Shown: positions 49,840-59,224, counted from the stretch's first letter. The stretch is DNA of 64,000 nt from RYN-124 sp033851845 (GCA_033851845.1 JAWWOH010000080.1:10508-74507), one strand, 5' to 3'. A program made the numbers and translations. Notes: generated by a model not told the origin, from the letters alone.

Positions 49840-50493
49840 ATGGCAGCCGTGCAACTCGAGGGGTTCCATGCGGTCAAGCACACGCTGCGGTTCGCGTCGG
49901 AGCTCATCGACACGCTGACGATCACCGACGTCGATGCCGTACGCCGGCTCGCCCCGCTGGCGCCGGACATCATCGACGAGCTACTGGCGCGGGCGACCGT
50001 CGGCGGCGTCGAGCACCCGACGGGGGTCGAAGGAACAGCGCGGCGACCGGCCGAGGACCGGTCCGTCCTGACCTCGCGCCGATCACCGCTGGTGCTGCTC
50101 GACGAACCGCGCCATCCGGGCAATGCGGGCGCGGTCATCAGGGTGGCTGCAGCGGCCGGCGCGAGTGGCGTGGCGATGACCGGAACGCTCGACCCCTGGC
50201 AGGCAGCCGTCGTACGAGGCAGTGCCGGGCTGCACTTCGCACTCCCGGTCCTGCACGTCGATCCGGATGAGGTCACCGGTCCGCTTCTGGTGCTCGATGC
50301 CGAGGGCGACGAGGGCTGGCAGGTGCCCGATGACGCCGTGCTGGTTGTCGGGAGTGAACGTGACGGCGTGACCCCCCATCTGCGCGAGCGGGCCGACGCG
50401 GTCATCCGTCTGCCGATGACTCCCGGCGTCAGCAGCCTCAACCTTGCAACCGCGGCAGCCGCTGTTCTCTATCACTGGCGACTCAGACCGTGA
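49840..50493 (+). CDS. TrmH/SpoU-family RNA methyltransferase
   Basis: A 217-residue SPOUT methyltransferase. It starts with QLEGFHAVKHTLRFASELID, a short substrate-recognition region, then the SPOUT domain with LLDEPRHPGNAGAVIRVAAA, VLVVGSERDGVTPHL and the knot motif LPMTPGVSSLNLATAAAAVL. It methylates a ribose in rRNA or tRNA; some relatives give resistance to ribosome-targeting antibiotics. ATG 49840 lies after the terminator; GTG 49849 is an alternative. Regulation by the leader peptide and terminator is likely. Confidence 0.88.
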   Translation: MAAVQLEGFHAVKHTLRFASELIDTLTITDVDAVRRLAPLAPDIIDELLARATVGGVEHPTGVEGTARRPAEDRSVLTSRRSPLVLLDEPRHPGNAGAVIRVAAAAGASGVAMTGTLDPWQAAVVRGSAGLHFALPVLHVDPDEVTGPLLVLDAEGDEGWQVPDDAVLVVGSERDGVTPHLRERADAVIRLPMTPGVSSLNLATAAAAVLYHWRLRP

Positions 50494-50506
50494 GAGCGTC
50501 GCGACT

Positions 50507-51292
50507 ATGACGCAACCACCGTCCCTGTTCGGTGCAGCCGACGCCGCTGCGGCGTACGAGACGAATCTGGTGTCCCGCGTCTTCCTGCCGTTCGCCCAGC
50601 GCCTGGTCGACCTGGCTGCGCCGACCAGCAACGAAAACGTCCTCGATCTCGCGTGCGGCACCGGTGCGGTGACCCGCATCGTCGCGGCACGCTGCGGCGC
50701 CGAGCGCGTCACTGGTGTCGACATCACCGAGGCGATGCTGGACGTCGCGCGCTCACTCATCCCCGATGTCACCTTCCTGCTCGGTGCGTTCGACGCCCTT
50801 CCGGTGCCGGATGCATGCGCCGACCTCGTGCTGTGCCAGCAGGGGCTGCAGTTCGCACCAGACCGGGCAGCGGCTGTCAGTGAAATGGCCCGCGTGCTGC
50901 GACCCGGTGGTCGGATCGCGGTCTCCTGCTGGGTGGATATCGCGCGCCACCCGGTCTTCAACGCGTTCCGCACAGCTCTCATCGAGCTCGGTTGGGACGA
51001 TCTCTTACAGCTGTTCGCGGCCCCTTTCAGCCTGCCGGCTGCAGAGCTCGAGACGCTGTTCGCAGCGGCTGCCTTCGCCGGCGTCATGACAACCGAGGTC
51101 ACCCTCGACCTCATCGTCGGGGATCCACGCGAGATGGCCCGGATCTACGCGAGCGTGCCGCCCTTCTCCGCGAGATTCCTCGCCGCCACCGAAGCGGAGC
51201 AGCAGCGCTACCTCGACACCGTTACGGCAGGGCTCACCAACTGCGAGCCGTTCACTACATCGGTCCTCACCGCGATCCGCGCAAACGTCTGA
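50507..51292 (+). CDS. Class I SAM-dependent methyltransferase
   Basis: A 261-residue methyltransferase of the UbiE/type 11 group. Motif I is VLDLACGTGAVTRIVAARCG, motif II GVDITEAMLDVA and motif IV DLVLCQQGLQFAPDR, followed by LRPGGRIAVSCWVD. The acceptor molecule is unknown. It begins 13 bp after the RNA methyltransferase stop and may be co-transcribed. Confidence 0.88.
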   Translation: MTQPPSLFGAADAAAAYETNLVSRVFLPFAQRLVDLAAPTSNENVLDLACGTGAVTRIVAARCGAERVTGVDITEAMLDVARSLIPDVTFLLGAFDALPVPDACADLVLCQQGLQFAPDRAAAVSEMARVLRPGGRIAVSCWVDIARHPVFNAFRTALIELGWDDLLQLFAAPFSLPAAELETLFAAAAFAGVMTTEVTLDLIVGDPREMARIYASVPPFSARFLAATEAEQQRYLDTVTAGLTNCEPFTTSVLTAIRANV

Positions 51293-51345
51293 CAGCGGCT
51301 GAGGGGCGGCCCTACGTTCGGGGTCCCCGAGACGAGGAGGTCTGG

Positions 51346-51699
51346 ATGTCCCACGAGGCGACGCTCCGGTCCATGTACGACGCCATGAACAACAAGGACA
51401 CGTCCACGATCAAGGACCTCATCGCCGAGGACGCGACCTTTCACATGCTGCCTAACCCCGTCCTCCCGGCCACGACGATCACCGGTCGCGACGAGATCCT
51501 CGCGTTCATGGAGAAGCACATCCCGCAGCTCGACATGGTGCAGGAGATCCAGCAGATCTCCGTTCAGGACGACTTCGCGACGGTCTACGTGACGTCGAAC
51601 AGCAAGGGCACCGATGGCTCCCCCCTCACGGTCAAGTGGGCCGACCTCTTCCAGTTCGACGGTGACCGCATCAAGGGCCACGTCAGCCTGTCGAGCTGA
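51346..51699 (+). CDS. SnoaL-like (NTF2-fold) protein
   Basis: A 117-residue cone-shaped NTF2-like protein: helix LRSMYDAMNNKDTSTIKDLI, then EDATFHMLPNP, TGRDEILAFMEKHIP and a curved sheet ending WADLFQFDGDRIKGHVSL. Such proteins are isomerases, hydrolases or ligand binders; no catalytic role can be fixed. A strong GAGGAGGT ribosome site precedes the ATG. It ends exactly where the convergent hrpA gene ends. Confidence 0.85.
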   Translation: MSHEATLRSMYDAMNNKDTSTIKDLIAEDATFHMLPNPVLPATTITGRDEILAFMEKHIPQLDMVQEIQQISVQDDFATVYVTSNSKGTDGSPLTVKWADLFQFDGDRIKGHVSLSS

Positions 51700-54600
51700 T
51701 CAGAGCAGGGCGTCGATCGCCTTGTAGATGCGCTTCTCCGACACGGGCTGCTTCGTGCGCATCCCCTGCGCGAACAGGCTGACCCTGAGCTCCTCCACGA
51801 GCCAGGGCAGCTCCCTCGCCCGCGGGTCGTGCGGTCGCTTTCGCAGCAGCGCGTCCACCTCTTGCTGCACGGCGTAAACCGTCGCCATCTCGCGTCGGTC
51901 GCGTTCGGCGTCGCGCGGCAGCTTCGACAGCCGCAGCTCGATCGCCTTCAGGTAGCGCACCAGGTCAGGCAGCCGGTCGAGCCCGGTCGCCGTCGCGAAC
52001 CCGGGTCGGACGAGCCTGTCCAGCTGCTCCCGCATGTCGACCTGTGCCGCCGAGATGCCGGTCAGCTGCGGGGCCAGAGCGGCCCACAGTGTGAGGACCT
52101 CCTCGACCTGGCGCAGCACCCGCTCCGAGGTGTCGTGCAGCTCGCTGCGTACATGGTCGCGCAATCTCTCGTACGACGCGGCGTCCCACACCAGCCCGCC
52201 ACCGGACCTCATCAGCGCGTCGACGGCCGCGACGACGCAGTCGTCGAGCAGCGCGACCACACTGCCGTGCGGGTTGGCCGTCAGCGCGAGCTTCGACGCG
52301 TTGCTCAGCCGACCCGCGAGGACCTTCACCGGGGAGGGGATCGACAGCAGGAGCAGCCGGCGCGCGCCCAGCCACATCGCCGCCGCTTGCTCCTGCTCGG
52401 AGCCGAGCACTGTCAGCGTTACCGACGAGCCTGCATCGACCAGTGCCGGGTAGCCGGTAACCCCCCTGCCGGCTGCCACGGTGCGCGGCACGTCGACCCA
52501 TCCCGTCAGCCCGGTCTTCTCGACTCCGCCGGCAGCTGTCGACAGCGCCCGCTGCACCTTCGGCGCGAGCTGCTCCCGCAACGCCGCAAGGTCCTTTCCC
52601 TCAGCCAGCGTCCGGCTGTGCTCGTCCTCGACCCGGAAGGTCATGCGCAGGTGGTCCGGCACGCGTTCCAGCTGCCAGTCGTCGCGGCGTACATCAGCAC
52701 CGCGCAGCCGCAGCAGCTCGCGCTCCAGTGCATCCAGCAGCGGCTCCTGACGCGGCTCCAGCACGGCCAGCACGGCCGCGGCCGTGTCGGGCGCGGGCAC
52801 GAGCTGCACGCGAACTGGTTTGGGCAGCGACTTGATCAGGGCGACGATGAGGTCCTTCCGCAGACCCGGCACCTGCCAGTCGAAGCCGTACGACGTCACC
52901 GCACCAAGCACCGCGACCGGGATGTGCACCGTCACGCCGTCCGCGTCAGTCCCGGGCTCGAACTGGTACGTCAGCGGCAGCCGCACCTCGCCTTGTTGCC
53001 ATGCGTCCGGGTAGTCACCCGGATCCACCGCCGCCGTCCCCTGGACGAGCATGGCCATCGAGAACGTCAGCAGGTCCGGCGTCTCTCGCCGCGCCTTCTT
53101 CCACCACGCGTCGAAGTGCGCACCGGAGACCACGTCGGCCGGGATGCGCGCGTCGTAGAAGTCGAACAGCGTCTGGTCGTCGACGACGATCCCGCGCCTG
53201 CGGGCCCGGTGCTCGAGCTCCTCGACGTCCTCGAGCAGCCGCAGGTTGTCGCTGAAGAACGCGTGGTGCGTCTCCCAGTCACCCTCGACAAGCGCGTGCC
53301 GGAGAAAGAGGTCACGACTCATCACCGGGTCGACGCGGGCGTAGCCGACCTTGCGCCGCGCCACCAGCGGGACGCCGTAGAGGGTCACCCGCTCGAAGGC
53401 CATGACCGCGCCTTGGTCCTTCTCCCAGTGCGGCTCGCTGTAGACGCGGGTGACCAGGTGCGGCGCGAGCTGCTCGGCCCACTCCGGCGTGATGCGTGCG
53501 CAGACCCGCCCCCACATGCGGTTGGTCTCGACGAGCTCGCCCGCGACGACCCAGGTGGGTTGCTTCTTGTAGAGCGCACTGCTGGGTACGACGGCAAACC
53601 GCGCCCCGCGAGCCCCGGCGTACTCGCGCTTCTCGCTGTCCCGAAGACCGATGTGACTGAGCAGGCCGGCGAGTAAGGCCTGGTGAACCGCGTCGGGTCC
53701 GGGATAGCCGCTGTTCAGGGAGAACCGAAGTGACCGCGCAACACGGCGGAGCTGGCTGTGCAGGTCCTGCCACTCACGGATCCGCAGCCAGTTGAGGAAC
53801 TCGGTGCGGCAGAGCCGGCGGAAAGCGCTGCTGGACAGCGCCTTCTGCTGCTCGGCGATGTAGTTCCACAGGTTGAGGTAGGTCAGGAAGTCCGACGTCG
53901 GATCGGCGAACCGCGCGTGCAGCTCGTCAGCCGCCTGCTGCTTGTCCTGCGGTCGCTCCCTCGGATCCTGGATGGACATCGCCGCGGCGATGACAAGAAC
54001 CTCGCGGAGCGCTCCCTGTTTGTCGGCCTCGACGACCATCCGGGCCAGTCGTGGGTCGATGGGCAAGGCCGCCAGCTGACGGCCGACCGGGGTGAGTCGA
54101 CGACGGTCGTCCAGGGCGCCCAGCTCGTGCAGCAGGTCGTAGCCGTCCTTGATGTTGCGCCGGTCCGGCGGATCGAGGAACGGGAAGGCCGCGACGTCGC
54201 CGAGCCCGATCGCGGTCATCTGCAGGATCACCGACGCGAGGTTCGTGCGCAGGATCTCCGGGTCGGTGTACGCCGGCCGCTGCTCGTAGTCCTCCTCGTC
54301 GTACAGCCGGATGCAGATGCCCTCGGCGACGCGGCCGCAGCGACCGGCCCGCTGCCGAGCTGATGCCTGGCTGATCGGCTCGATGGGCAGCCGCTGCACC
54401 TTTGTCCGCGCGCTGTAGCGCGAGATGCGCGCGGTGCCGGGGTCGACGACGTACCTGATGCCCGGCACGGTCAGCGACGTCTCGGCGACGTTGGTGGCAA
54501 GGACGACCCTTCGCCCGGTGTGCGCAGTGAAGACCTTGTGCTGCTCGGCTATCGACAGCCGCCCGTAGAGCGGCAGGACCTCTGTGCGTTCACCGAGCCG

Positions 54601-55371
54601 GCCACGGAGGACCTCGGCCGTGTCGCGGATCTCCCGCTCCCCCGACAGGAACACGAGCACGTCGCCCGGCGCCTCGCCCTCGAACTCGTCGACCGCATCC
54701 GCGATGGCCTGCACGGGGTCGGTGTCCTCGGCCGGCGGCCGGTAGCGCACCTCGACGGGGTACGTCCGGCCGCTTACCTCGATGACCGGCGCGTCGTCGA
54801 AGTGCTCGGCGAAGCGCCCCGGGTCGATCGTCGCGCTGGTGATCACGACCTTGAGGTCCGGACGCCGTGGCAGCAGCTGATTGAGATAGCCGAGCAGGAA
54901 GTCGACGTTGAGGCTCCGCTCGTGCGCCTCGTCGATGATCAGGGTGTCGTACTGGCGCAGCAAGCGGTCGCCCTGCAGCTCGGCGAGCAGGATCCCGTCG
55001 GTCATCAGCTTGATCAGCGTCGCATCGCCGACCTGGTCGTGGAAGCGAACCTTGTAGCCGACGGTCTCGCCGAGCGGCGTGCCGAGCTCCTCGGCGATCC
55101 GCTCCGCAACGGTGCGGGCCGCGATCCGGCGCGGCTGCGTGTGGCCGATCAGCCCGTCGATCCCACGACCGAGCTCGAGCAGCATCTTCGGGAGCTGCGT
55201 GGTCTTGCCCGAGCCCGTCTCACCCGCGACGACGACGACCTGGTGGTCACGGATCGCCGCCATCAGCTCGTCACGCGCCGCGCTGACCGGAAGGTCCGGA
55301 TAGCTGATCGGCGGCACCGAGGCCCGCCGCGCTGCAAGCTGAGCCTCGGTCATCCTCGGCCGCCTGCTCAT
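51700..55371 (-). CDS. hrpA: ATP-dependent RNA helicase HrpA
   Basis: A 1223-residue DEAH-box helicase. Walker A GETGSGKT is at residues 50-57, the DEAH motif in LIIDEAHERSLNVDFLLGYL, motif III in VITSATIDPGRF, and motif VI in RQRAGRCGR. Helicase-associated HA2, OB-fold and the large C-terminal DUF3418 region follow, ending SLFAQGMRTKQPVSEKRIYK. HrpA resolves stalled or collided ribosomes in E. coli. Length is near the family norm of ~1300, so the gene appears complete. It is divergent from the MFS gene by 27 bp. Confidence 0.95.
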   Translation of the reverse strand: MSRRPRMTEAQLAARRASVPPISYPDLPVSAARDELMAAIRDHQVVVVAGETGSGKTTQLPKMLLELGRGIDGLIGHTQPRRIAARTVAERIAEELGTPLGETVGYKVRFHDQVGDATLIKLMTDGILLAELQGDRLLRQYDTLIIDEAHERSLNVDFLLGYLNQLLPRRPDLKVVITSATIDPGRFAEHFDDAPVIEVSGRTYPVEVRYRPPAEDTDPVQAIADAVDEFEGEAPGDVLVFLSGEREIRDTAEVLRGRLGERTEVLPLYGRLSIAEQHKVFTAHTGRRVVLATNVAETSLTVPGIRYVVDPGTARISRYSARTKVQRLPIEPISQASARQRAGRCGRVAEGICIRLYDEEDYEQRPAYTDPEILRTNLASVILQMTAIGLGDVAAFPFLDPPDRRNIKDGYDLLHELGALDDRRRLTPVGRQLAALPIDPRLARMVVEADKQGALREVLVIAAAMSIQDPRERPQDKQQAADELHARFADPTSDFLTYLNLWNYIAEQQKALSSSAFRRLCRTEFLNWLRIREWQDLHSQLRRVARSLRFSLNSGYPGPDAVHQALLAGLLSHIGLRDSEKREYAGARGARFAVVPSSALYKKQPTWVVAGELVETNRMWGRVCARITPEWAEQLAPHLVTRVYSEPHWEKDQGAVMAFERVTLYGVPLVARRKVGYARVDPVMSRDLFLRHALVEGDWETHHAFFSDNLRLLEDVEELEHRARRRGIVVDDQTLFDFYDARIPADVVSGAHFDAWWKKARRETPDLLTFSMAMLVQGTAAVDPGDYPDAWQQGEVRLPLTYQFEPGTDADGVTVHIPVAVLGAVTSYGFDWQVPGLRKDLIVALIKSLPKPVRVQLVPAPDTAAAVLAVLEPRQEPLLDALERELLRLRGADVRRDDWQLERVPDHLRMTFRVEDEHSRTLAEGKDLAALREQLAPKVQRALSTAAGGVEKTGLTGWVDVPRTVAAGRGVTGYPALVDAGSSVTLTVLGSEQEQAAAMWLGARRLLLLSIPSPVKVLAGRLSNASKLALTANPHGSVVALLDDCVVAAVDALMRSGGGLVWDAASYERLRDHVRSELHDTSERVLRQVEEVLTLWAALAPQLTGISAAQVDMREQLDRLVRPGFATATGLDRLPDLVRYLKAIELRLSKLPRDAERDRREMATVYAVQQEVDALLRKRPHDPRARELPWLVEELRVSLFAQGMRTKQPVSEKRIYKAIDALL

Positions 55372-55398
55372 CTCACCGTTCAGCCTAGGTTGGACCGC

Positions 55399-56841
55399 AT
55401 GGCCACCGCATCAACGCGCCCCGCGGAGCCGGCGGACGAGCCCGATCCGCGACGGTGGCGGGCCTTGATCATCTGCCTGGTCGCGGGGTTCATGGCTCTG
55501 CTCGACGTCAGCATCGTCAACGTTGCCATCCCGAGTATCGCCACGGGCCTGCACGCCGGCGAGAGCTCACTGCAGTGGATCGTCTCCGGCTACGCCCTGA
55601 CCTTCGGGCTCTTGCTCGTGCCGGCGGGCCGCGTCGGCGACGCGCGGGGCCGCCGTCCCGCGTTCATGTGGGGCCTGTCGCTGTTCACGCTCGCCAGCGT
55701 GGCCTGCGGGCTCTCCCCCAACGACGGCAGCCTCATCGCGGCTCGGCTCCTTCAGGGTGCGGCGGGTGGCGTCCTCATGCCGCAGATGAGCGGGCTCATC
55801 CAGCAGCTGTTCCGCGGGGCCGAGCGGGGCCGAGCCTTCGGGCTGCTCGGCGCAAGCATCGGCATCTCCACCGCGGTCGGCCCGCTGCTGGGCGGGCTCA
55901 TCATCCAGGTCTTCGGCGCCAGCGAGGGCTGGCGGTTCGTCTTCTTCGTGAACCTGCCGATCGGTGTCGTCACCCTCTTCCTCGCGATGCGGTGGATCCC
56001 GCACGTCCGTCCCACCGGTCGGCGCGAGTCCCTCGACCCGGTCGGCGTCGTCCTGCTCGGAGCGGCTGTCACCTGCCTGCTGCTGCCGTTCATCGAGCAG
56101 CAGCAGTGGAGCAACCTGCGGCTGCTGCTCTTTCCAGCGGCGGCGGCGCTCACCGGAGCATGGTTGGCCTGGGAGGTGTCCTACTCGAAGCGCAGTGACC
56201 CGGTGGTCGATCTCGGGCTGTTCCGCGAGAAGGGCTATGCCGTCGGCGCGACACTCACGATGCTGTTCTTCGCCGGGTTCACGGGTCTGTTCTTCATCTA
56301 CACGCAGTATCTGCAGATCGGGCTGCACTACAGCGCCCTGCATGCCGGCCTCGCCGTCACCCCGTTCGCGATCGGGTCCGCTGCCGCAGCGGCGTTCGGC
56401 GGCCGGGTCGTTCTGCAGTACGGGCGGCCACTCGTCGTGCTCGGCCTCGTTCTTGTCGTGCTCGGCTTCATCGGCTCGTACGTCGCCGCCGACACCGTGC
56501 CCGGCCACAACGTCGGCTGGGCCGCCGCACTGCCGCTGCTCGTCGCCGGAGTCGGGAGCGGTTTCGTGATCACGCCCAACATCACGCTCACCCTGAACGA
56601 CGTGCCGGTGCGGCGAGCCGGCATCGCGGGGGGCGTGCTGCAGACCGGTCAGCGGATCGGGTCGGCTGCCGGCATCGCCTTCACCGGGAGCGTCTTCTAC
56701 GCCGCCGTCCGCAGCTCACGCGGCGACTGGGCGCTCGCCTTCCGCCACGGCCTCTGGGTCATCACCGGCTTCACGGTTGCGGCGCTCGTTCTCGGACTGG
56801 TCGACCTCGCGACCGGCCGACCAGCCGACCGAACCGGCTGA
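55399..56841 (+). CDS. DHA2-family MFS transporter
   Basis: A 480-residue 14-segment MFS protein. The first segment contains the DHA2 signature GFMALLDVSIVNVAIPSIAT; motif A is AGRVGDARGRRPAFMWG and motif C LGASIGISTAVGPLLGG. It is probably a drug or metabolite exporter. Unlike the other DHA2 gene in this window it has no adjacent repressor. The ATG follows a short 27-bp divergent gap with hrpA. Confidence 0.9.
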   Translation: MATASTRPAEPADEPDPRRWRALIICLVAGFMALLDVSIVNVAIPSIATGLHAGESSLQWIVSGYALTFGLLLVPAGRVGDARGRRPAFMWGLSLFTLASVACGLSPNDGSLIAARLLQGAAGGVLMPQMSGLIQQLFRGAERGRAFGLLGASIGISTAVGPLLGGLIIQVFGASEGWRFVFFVNLPIGVVTLFLAMRWIPHVRPTGRRESLDPVGVVLLGAAVTCLLLPFIEQQQWSNLRLLLFPAAAALTGAWLAWEVSYSKRSDPVVDLGLFREKGYAVGATLTMLFFAGFTGLFFIYTQYLQIGLHYSALHAGLAVTPFAIGSAAAAAFGGRVVLQYGRPLVVLGLVLVVLGFIGSYVAADTVPGHNVGWAAALPLLVAGVGSGFVITPNITLTLNDVPVRRAGIAGGVLQTGQRIGSAAGIAFTGSVFYAAVRSSRGDWALAFRHGLWVITGFTVAALVLGLVDLATGRPADRTG

Positions 56842-56845
56842 GACG

Positions 56846-57958
56846 ATGAACGGTCGAGTGCTGGCGGCCGGCGTCGCGCTGCTGCTCGGCGCGGCGGCGT
56901 GCACCACAGCCACGCCGGCCACAACCGCGCTGCGGTCGGCAGCCGCGTCGCCGGCACCGACCGACTCGGTGTGGATCTGCCACCCGGGCCGGCCATCCAC
57001 GCCCTGCACGTCGGACCTCGATGCCACCGTCGTCCGCAAGGGCGGCGTGCGCACCCGGCAGCGGATTCGGCCCGCGACCGCTCCGCCGGCCGACTGCTTC
57101 TACGTCTACCCCACGGTCTCGTCCGCCCCCGGTGACAACGCGCCGCGCGCGAGCACCCCTGGGATCGCCGCCGCGGTGCACGCGCAGGCGGCGCTGTTCT
57201 CACAGGTGTGCCGTCTCTACGTGCCGGCGTACCGGCAGATCACGACCGGCGCCCTGTTGCGCGGAAGGTACTTCGACCCGGCCGTGCAGAAGGTCGCGTA
57301 CGACGATGTCCGCAACGCCTGGCTCGACTACCTCGCCCACGACAACATCGGCCGGCCGTTCGTGCTGATCGGGCACTCGCAGGGCGCCCTGATGCTGACC
57401 CGACTGATCCAGGAGGAGATCGACAAGAACCCGGCCGCGCGAGCCCGCCTGCTATCGGCGATCCTGCCCGGCACCAACGTGACCGTGGCGATCGGCAAGC
57501 CCGTGGGAGGGAGCTTCACAGCAGTCCCGGCGTGCACCTCCGTCGGGCAGAAGGGCTGCGTGATCGCGTACAGCTCGTACGCCGGCACGCCCCCGTCGTA
57601 CGCGCTGTTCGGGCACACCAACAATGGCGGCGAGCAGGTGCTCTGCACCGACCCGACGCGACTTGCCGGCCCGGCCGGGCCAGCCCATCCGTACGTCCCT
57701 GCCGACCGCATCACGACCGGCCCCAAGCCGCTCCCGGGCACGGCCTTCGTCGCCTACCCGGGCGGCATCCAGCTGGCCTGCCGGACCGGCGGCGGGGCGT
57801 CCTGGTTGCAGGTGACGACCGTGGCCGGCAGCTCCGTGCCCTCGTTCGCCGCCGCGCTCAGCTCCGCGCTCGGACCGGCCTGGGGACTGCATGTCGCGGA
57901 CGTCTCGCTCGCGCTCGGCGACCTGGTCGAGGCGGTACGCCGGCAGGAGGCCGGGTGA
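56846..57958 (+). CDS. DUF3089 lipoprotein, alpha/beta-hydrolase fold
   Basis: A 370-residue exported protein. The signal peptide RVLAAGVALLLGAAAC ends in a plausible lipobox Cys (residue ~19), followed by a Thr/Ala-rich linker. The DUF3089 domain has WICHPGRPSTPC, DCFYVYPTVSSAPGDN and the nucleophile elbow VLIGHSQGALMLTRL. It is likely an esterase or lipase acting at the membrane or cell wall. Its stop overlaps the Nudix start (GTGA). Confidence 0.88.
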   Translation: MNGRVLAAGVALLLGAAACTTATPATTALRSAAASPAPTDSVWICHPGRPSTPCTSDLDATVVRKGGVRTRQRIRPATAPPADCFYVYPTVSSAPGDNAPRASTPGIAAAVHAQAALFSQVCRLYVPAYRQITTGALLRGRYFDPAVQKVAYDDVRNAWLDYLAHDNIGRPFVLIGHSQGALMLTRLIQEEIDKNPAARARLLSAILPGTNVTVAIGKPVGGSFTAVPACTSVGQKGCVIAYSSYAGTPPSYALFGHTNNGGEQVLCTDPTRLAGPAGPAHPYVPADRITTGPKPLPGTAFVAYPGGIQLACRTGGGASWLQVTTVAGSSVPSFAAALSSALGPAWGLHVADVSLALGDLVEAVRRQEAG

Positions 57959-58401
57959 GGCGCAGTGCCGGCTTGCTGGTGTGGCGGCGCAGTCCGGACC
58001 TGCAGGTGCTGCTCGCTCACCCCGGCGGGCCCTTGCATGCGAAGCGCGACGTCTGGGGCATCCCGAAGGGCCTGATCGAGGAGGGTGAGGACCTGGTCAC
58101 CGCGGCGTACCGCGAGTTCGAGGAAGAGCTCGGCGTGCCGGCGCCCACCGGCACGCCGGTGCCGATCGGCGACATCGTGCAGAAGGGCGGCAAGGTGGTG
58201 ACGGCGTGGGCGATCGAGGGGGACGTCGACGTCACTGCGCTGGAACCCGGGCTGTTCGAGATGGAGTGGCCACCACGGTCCGGCCGGATGCAGCTCTTCC
58301 CGGAGATCGACCGCGCGGAGTGGTTCGCTGTGGAGGCGGCGCGGGCGAAGATGATGCCCGCGCAGCTGCCGTTCCTGGACCGGGTGAAGGAGCTGTCGTG
58401 A
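57955..58401 (+). CDS. Nudix hydrolase
   Basis: A 148-residue Nudix protein with an intact box (GLIEEGEDLVTAAYREFEEE then LG). The start RRSAGLLVWRR and WGIPKG are those of the Ap4A-hydrolase/house-cleaning type often annotated as NUDIX domain-containing protein. The GTG overlaps the lipoprotein stop and its own stop overlaps the next GTG, forming a three-gene coupled unit. Confidence 0.9.
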   Translation: MRRSAGLLVWRRSPDLQVLLAHPGGPLHAKRDVWGIPKGLIEEGEDLVTAAYREFEEELGVPAPTGTPVPIGDIVQKGGKVVTAWAIEGDVDVTALEPGLFEMEWPPRSGRMQLFPEIDRAEWFAVEAARAKMMPAQLPFLDRVKELS

Positions 58402-58583
58402 GTCACCACGTCTGCGGCGACTGCGGCGAGCTCGCCGTGTGGGAGATCAGCAGCGCGCTGGACAGCGTTGCCGACCCGACCGGTACGACGTCGATGGTCG
58501 CCTGCGCGGCGCATCGGCTCGACGCGACCGAGCACATGCTCAACCAGTACGGGAACGTCACGATCACCGAGGTGCTGGGCTGA
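58398..58583 (+). CDS. Small zinc-ribbon-like protein
   Basis: A 61-residue protein, VSHHVCGDCGELAVWEISSA to NVTITEVLG. CGDCGE and the later CAAHRLDATEH suggest a single zinc site built from Cys and His. The GTG start overlaps the Nudix stop (GTGA). It has no assigned family. The last 20 bp overlap the convergent methyltransferase gene, which is unusual spacing but tolerable. Confidence 0.65.
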   Translation: MSHHVCGDCGELAVWEISSALDSVADPTGTTSMVACAAHRLDATEHMLNQYGNVTITEVLG

Positions 58584-59211
58584 CGCGTGCTGGGCGAAAG
58601 ACCCGCACCCGCTTGGACTCCACGCCCTCGAGGTCACGGGTCGTCGGGACGTCGTACGCCGCCAGCTCGACCCAGCCGTCCTGCGGCAGGTAGGCCCGGC
58701 CGGGATCGCCGAGCAGCACCTGTGCGTCGCTGCGGGCCAGCCATCCGGTCACGCGCTCGGCGGTGTCGCGCTCGTACCAGACGTCACCGGCGAGCACGAC
58801 GTCGACGTCCGGCGGCCGCCGCTCGAGCAGGTCGTCCAGCGTCACCTCGATCTGGACGCCGTTGGCTGCCGCATTCAGCGGGATGGCCGTCGCGCACATC
58901 GGGTCGATGTCGGCTGCCAGCACGCTGGCGGCTCCGGCGAGTTTCGCAGCGATCGCGACCAGACCGGAGCCGCTCCCCAGGTCCAGCACGCGCCCGTCCC
59001 GCACCTCGTCGGGATGGTCCAGCAGGTAGCGCGCCAGGGCCTGCCCGCCGAGCCACGCGACCGCCCAGAACGGCGGCGGCGCATCCTCACCTGTGACCTT
59101 CCAGAGGGCGACGATGTCGTCGCACAGGTGCAGGGTGACCTCGGGAACGAGCTCCGGACGGCGGCGCGCCGTCTCCGCCAGGATCAGTGCACGAGGGTAG
59201 GCGTGCGGCAT
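58564..59211 (-). CDS. Class I methyltransferase, METTL20/ETF-beta lysine methylase-like
   Basis: A 215-residue methyltransferase. Motif I is VLDLGSGSGLVAIAAKLAGA, followed by VLAADIDPMCATAIPLNAAA and the post-motif VVLAGDVWYERD, matching the protein-lysine methyltransferase (nicotinamide N-methylase-like) group. FWAVAWLGGQALARYLLDHP before motif I is also characteristic. The ATG at 59211 lies in a 17-bp palindrome shared with the divergent gene. Confidence 0.85.
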   Translation of the reverse strand: MPHAYPRALILAETARRRPELVPEVTLHLCDDIVALWKVTGEDAPPPFWAVAWLGGQALARYLLDHPDEVRDGRVLDLGSGSGLVAIAAKLAGAASVLAADIDPMCATAIPLNAAANGVQIEVTLDDLLERRPPDVDVVLAGDVWYERDTAERVTGWLARSDAQVLLGDPGRAYLPQDGWVELAAYDVPTTRDLEGVESKRVRVFRPARVSPAPR

Positions 59212-59224
59212 GCTGACAGCATGC
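59208..59224. promoter_or_regulatory. 17-bp palindrome containing both divergent start codons
   Basis: GCATGCTGACAGCATGC is an 8-1-8 perfect inverted repeat. The minus-strand ATG (59209-59211) and plus-strand ATG (59221-59223) are symmetric inside it. With only nine bases between the starts, neither gene has room for a leader from a private promoter in the gap. Confidence 0.7.

Noticed and set aside
49618..49840. A basic open frame beginning GTG at 49618 (MSTSRFRKSSAGRNAMRS) that resembles a small ribosomal protein
   Set aside because: It reads through the leader-peptide stop and the terminator in another frame with no ribosome site. The resemblance is only in its basic composition.
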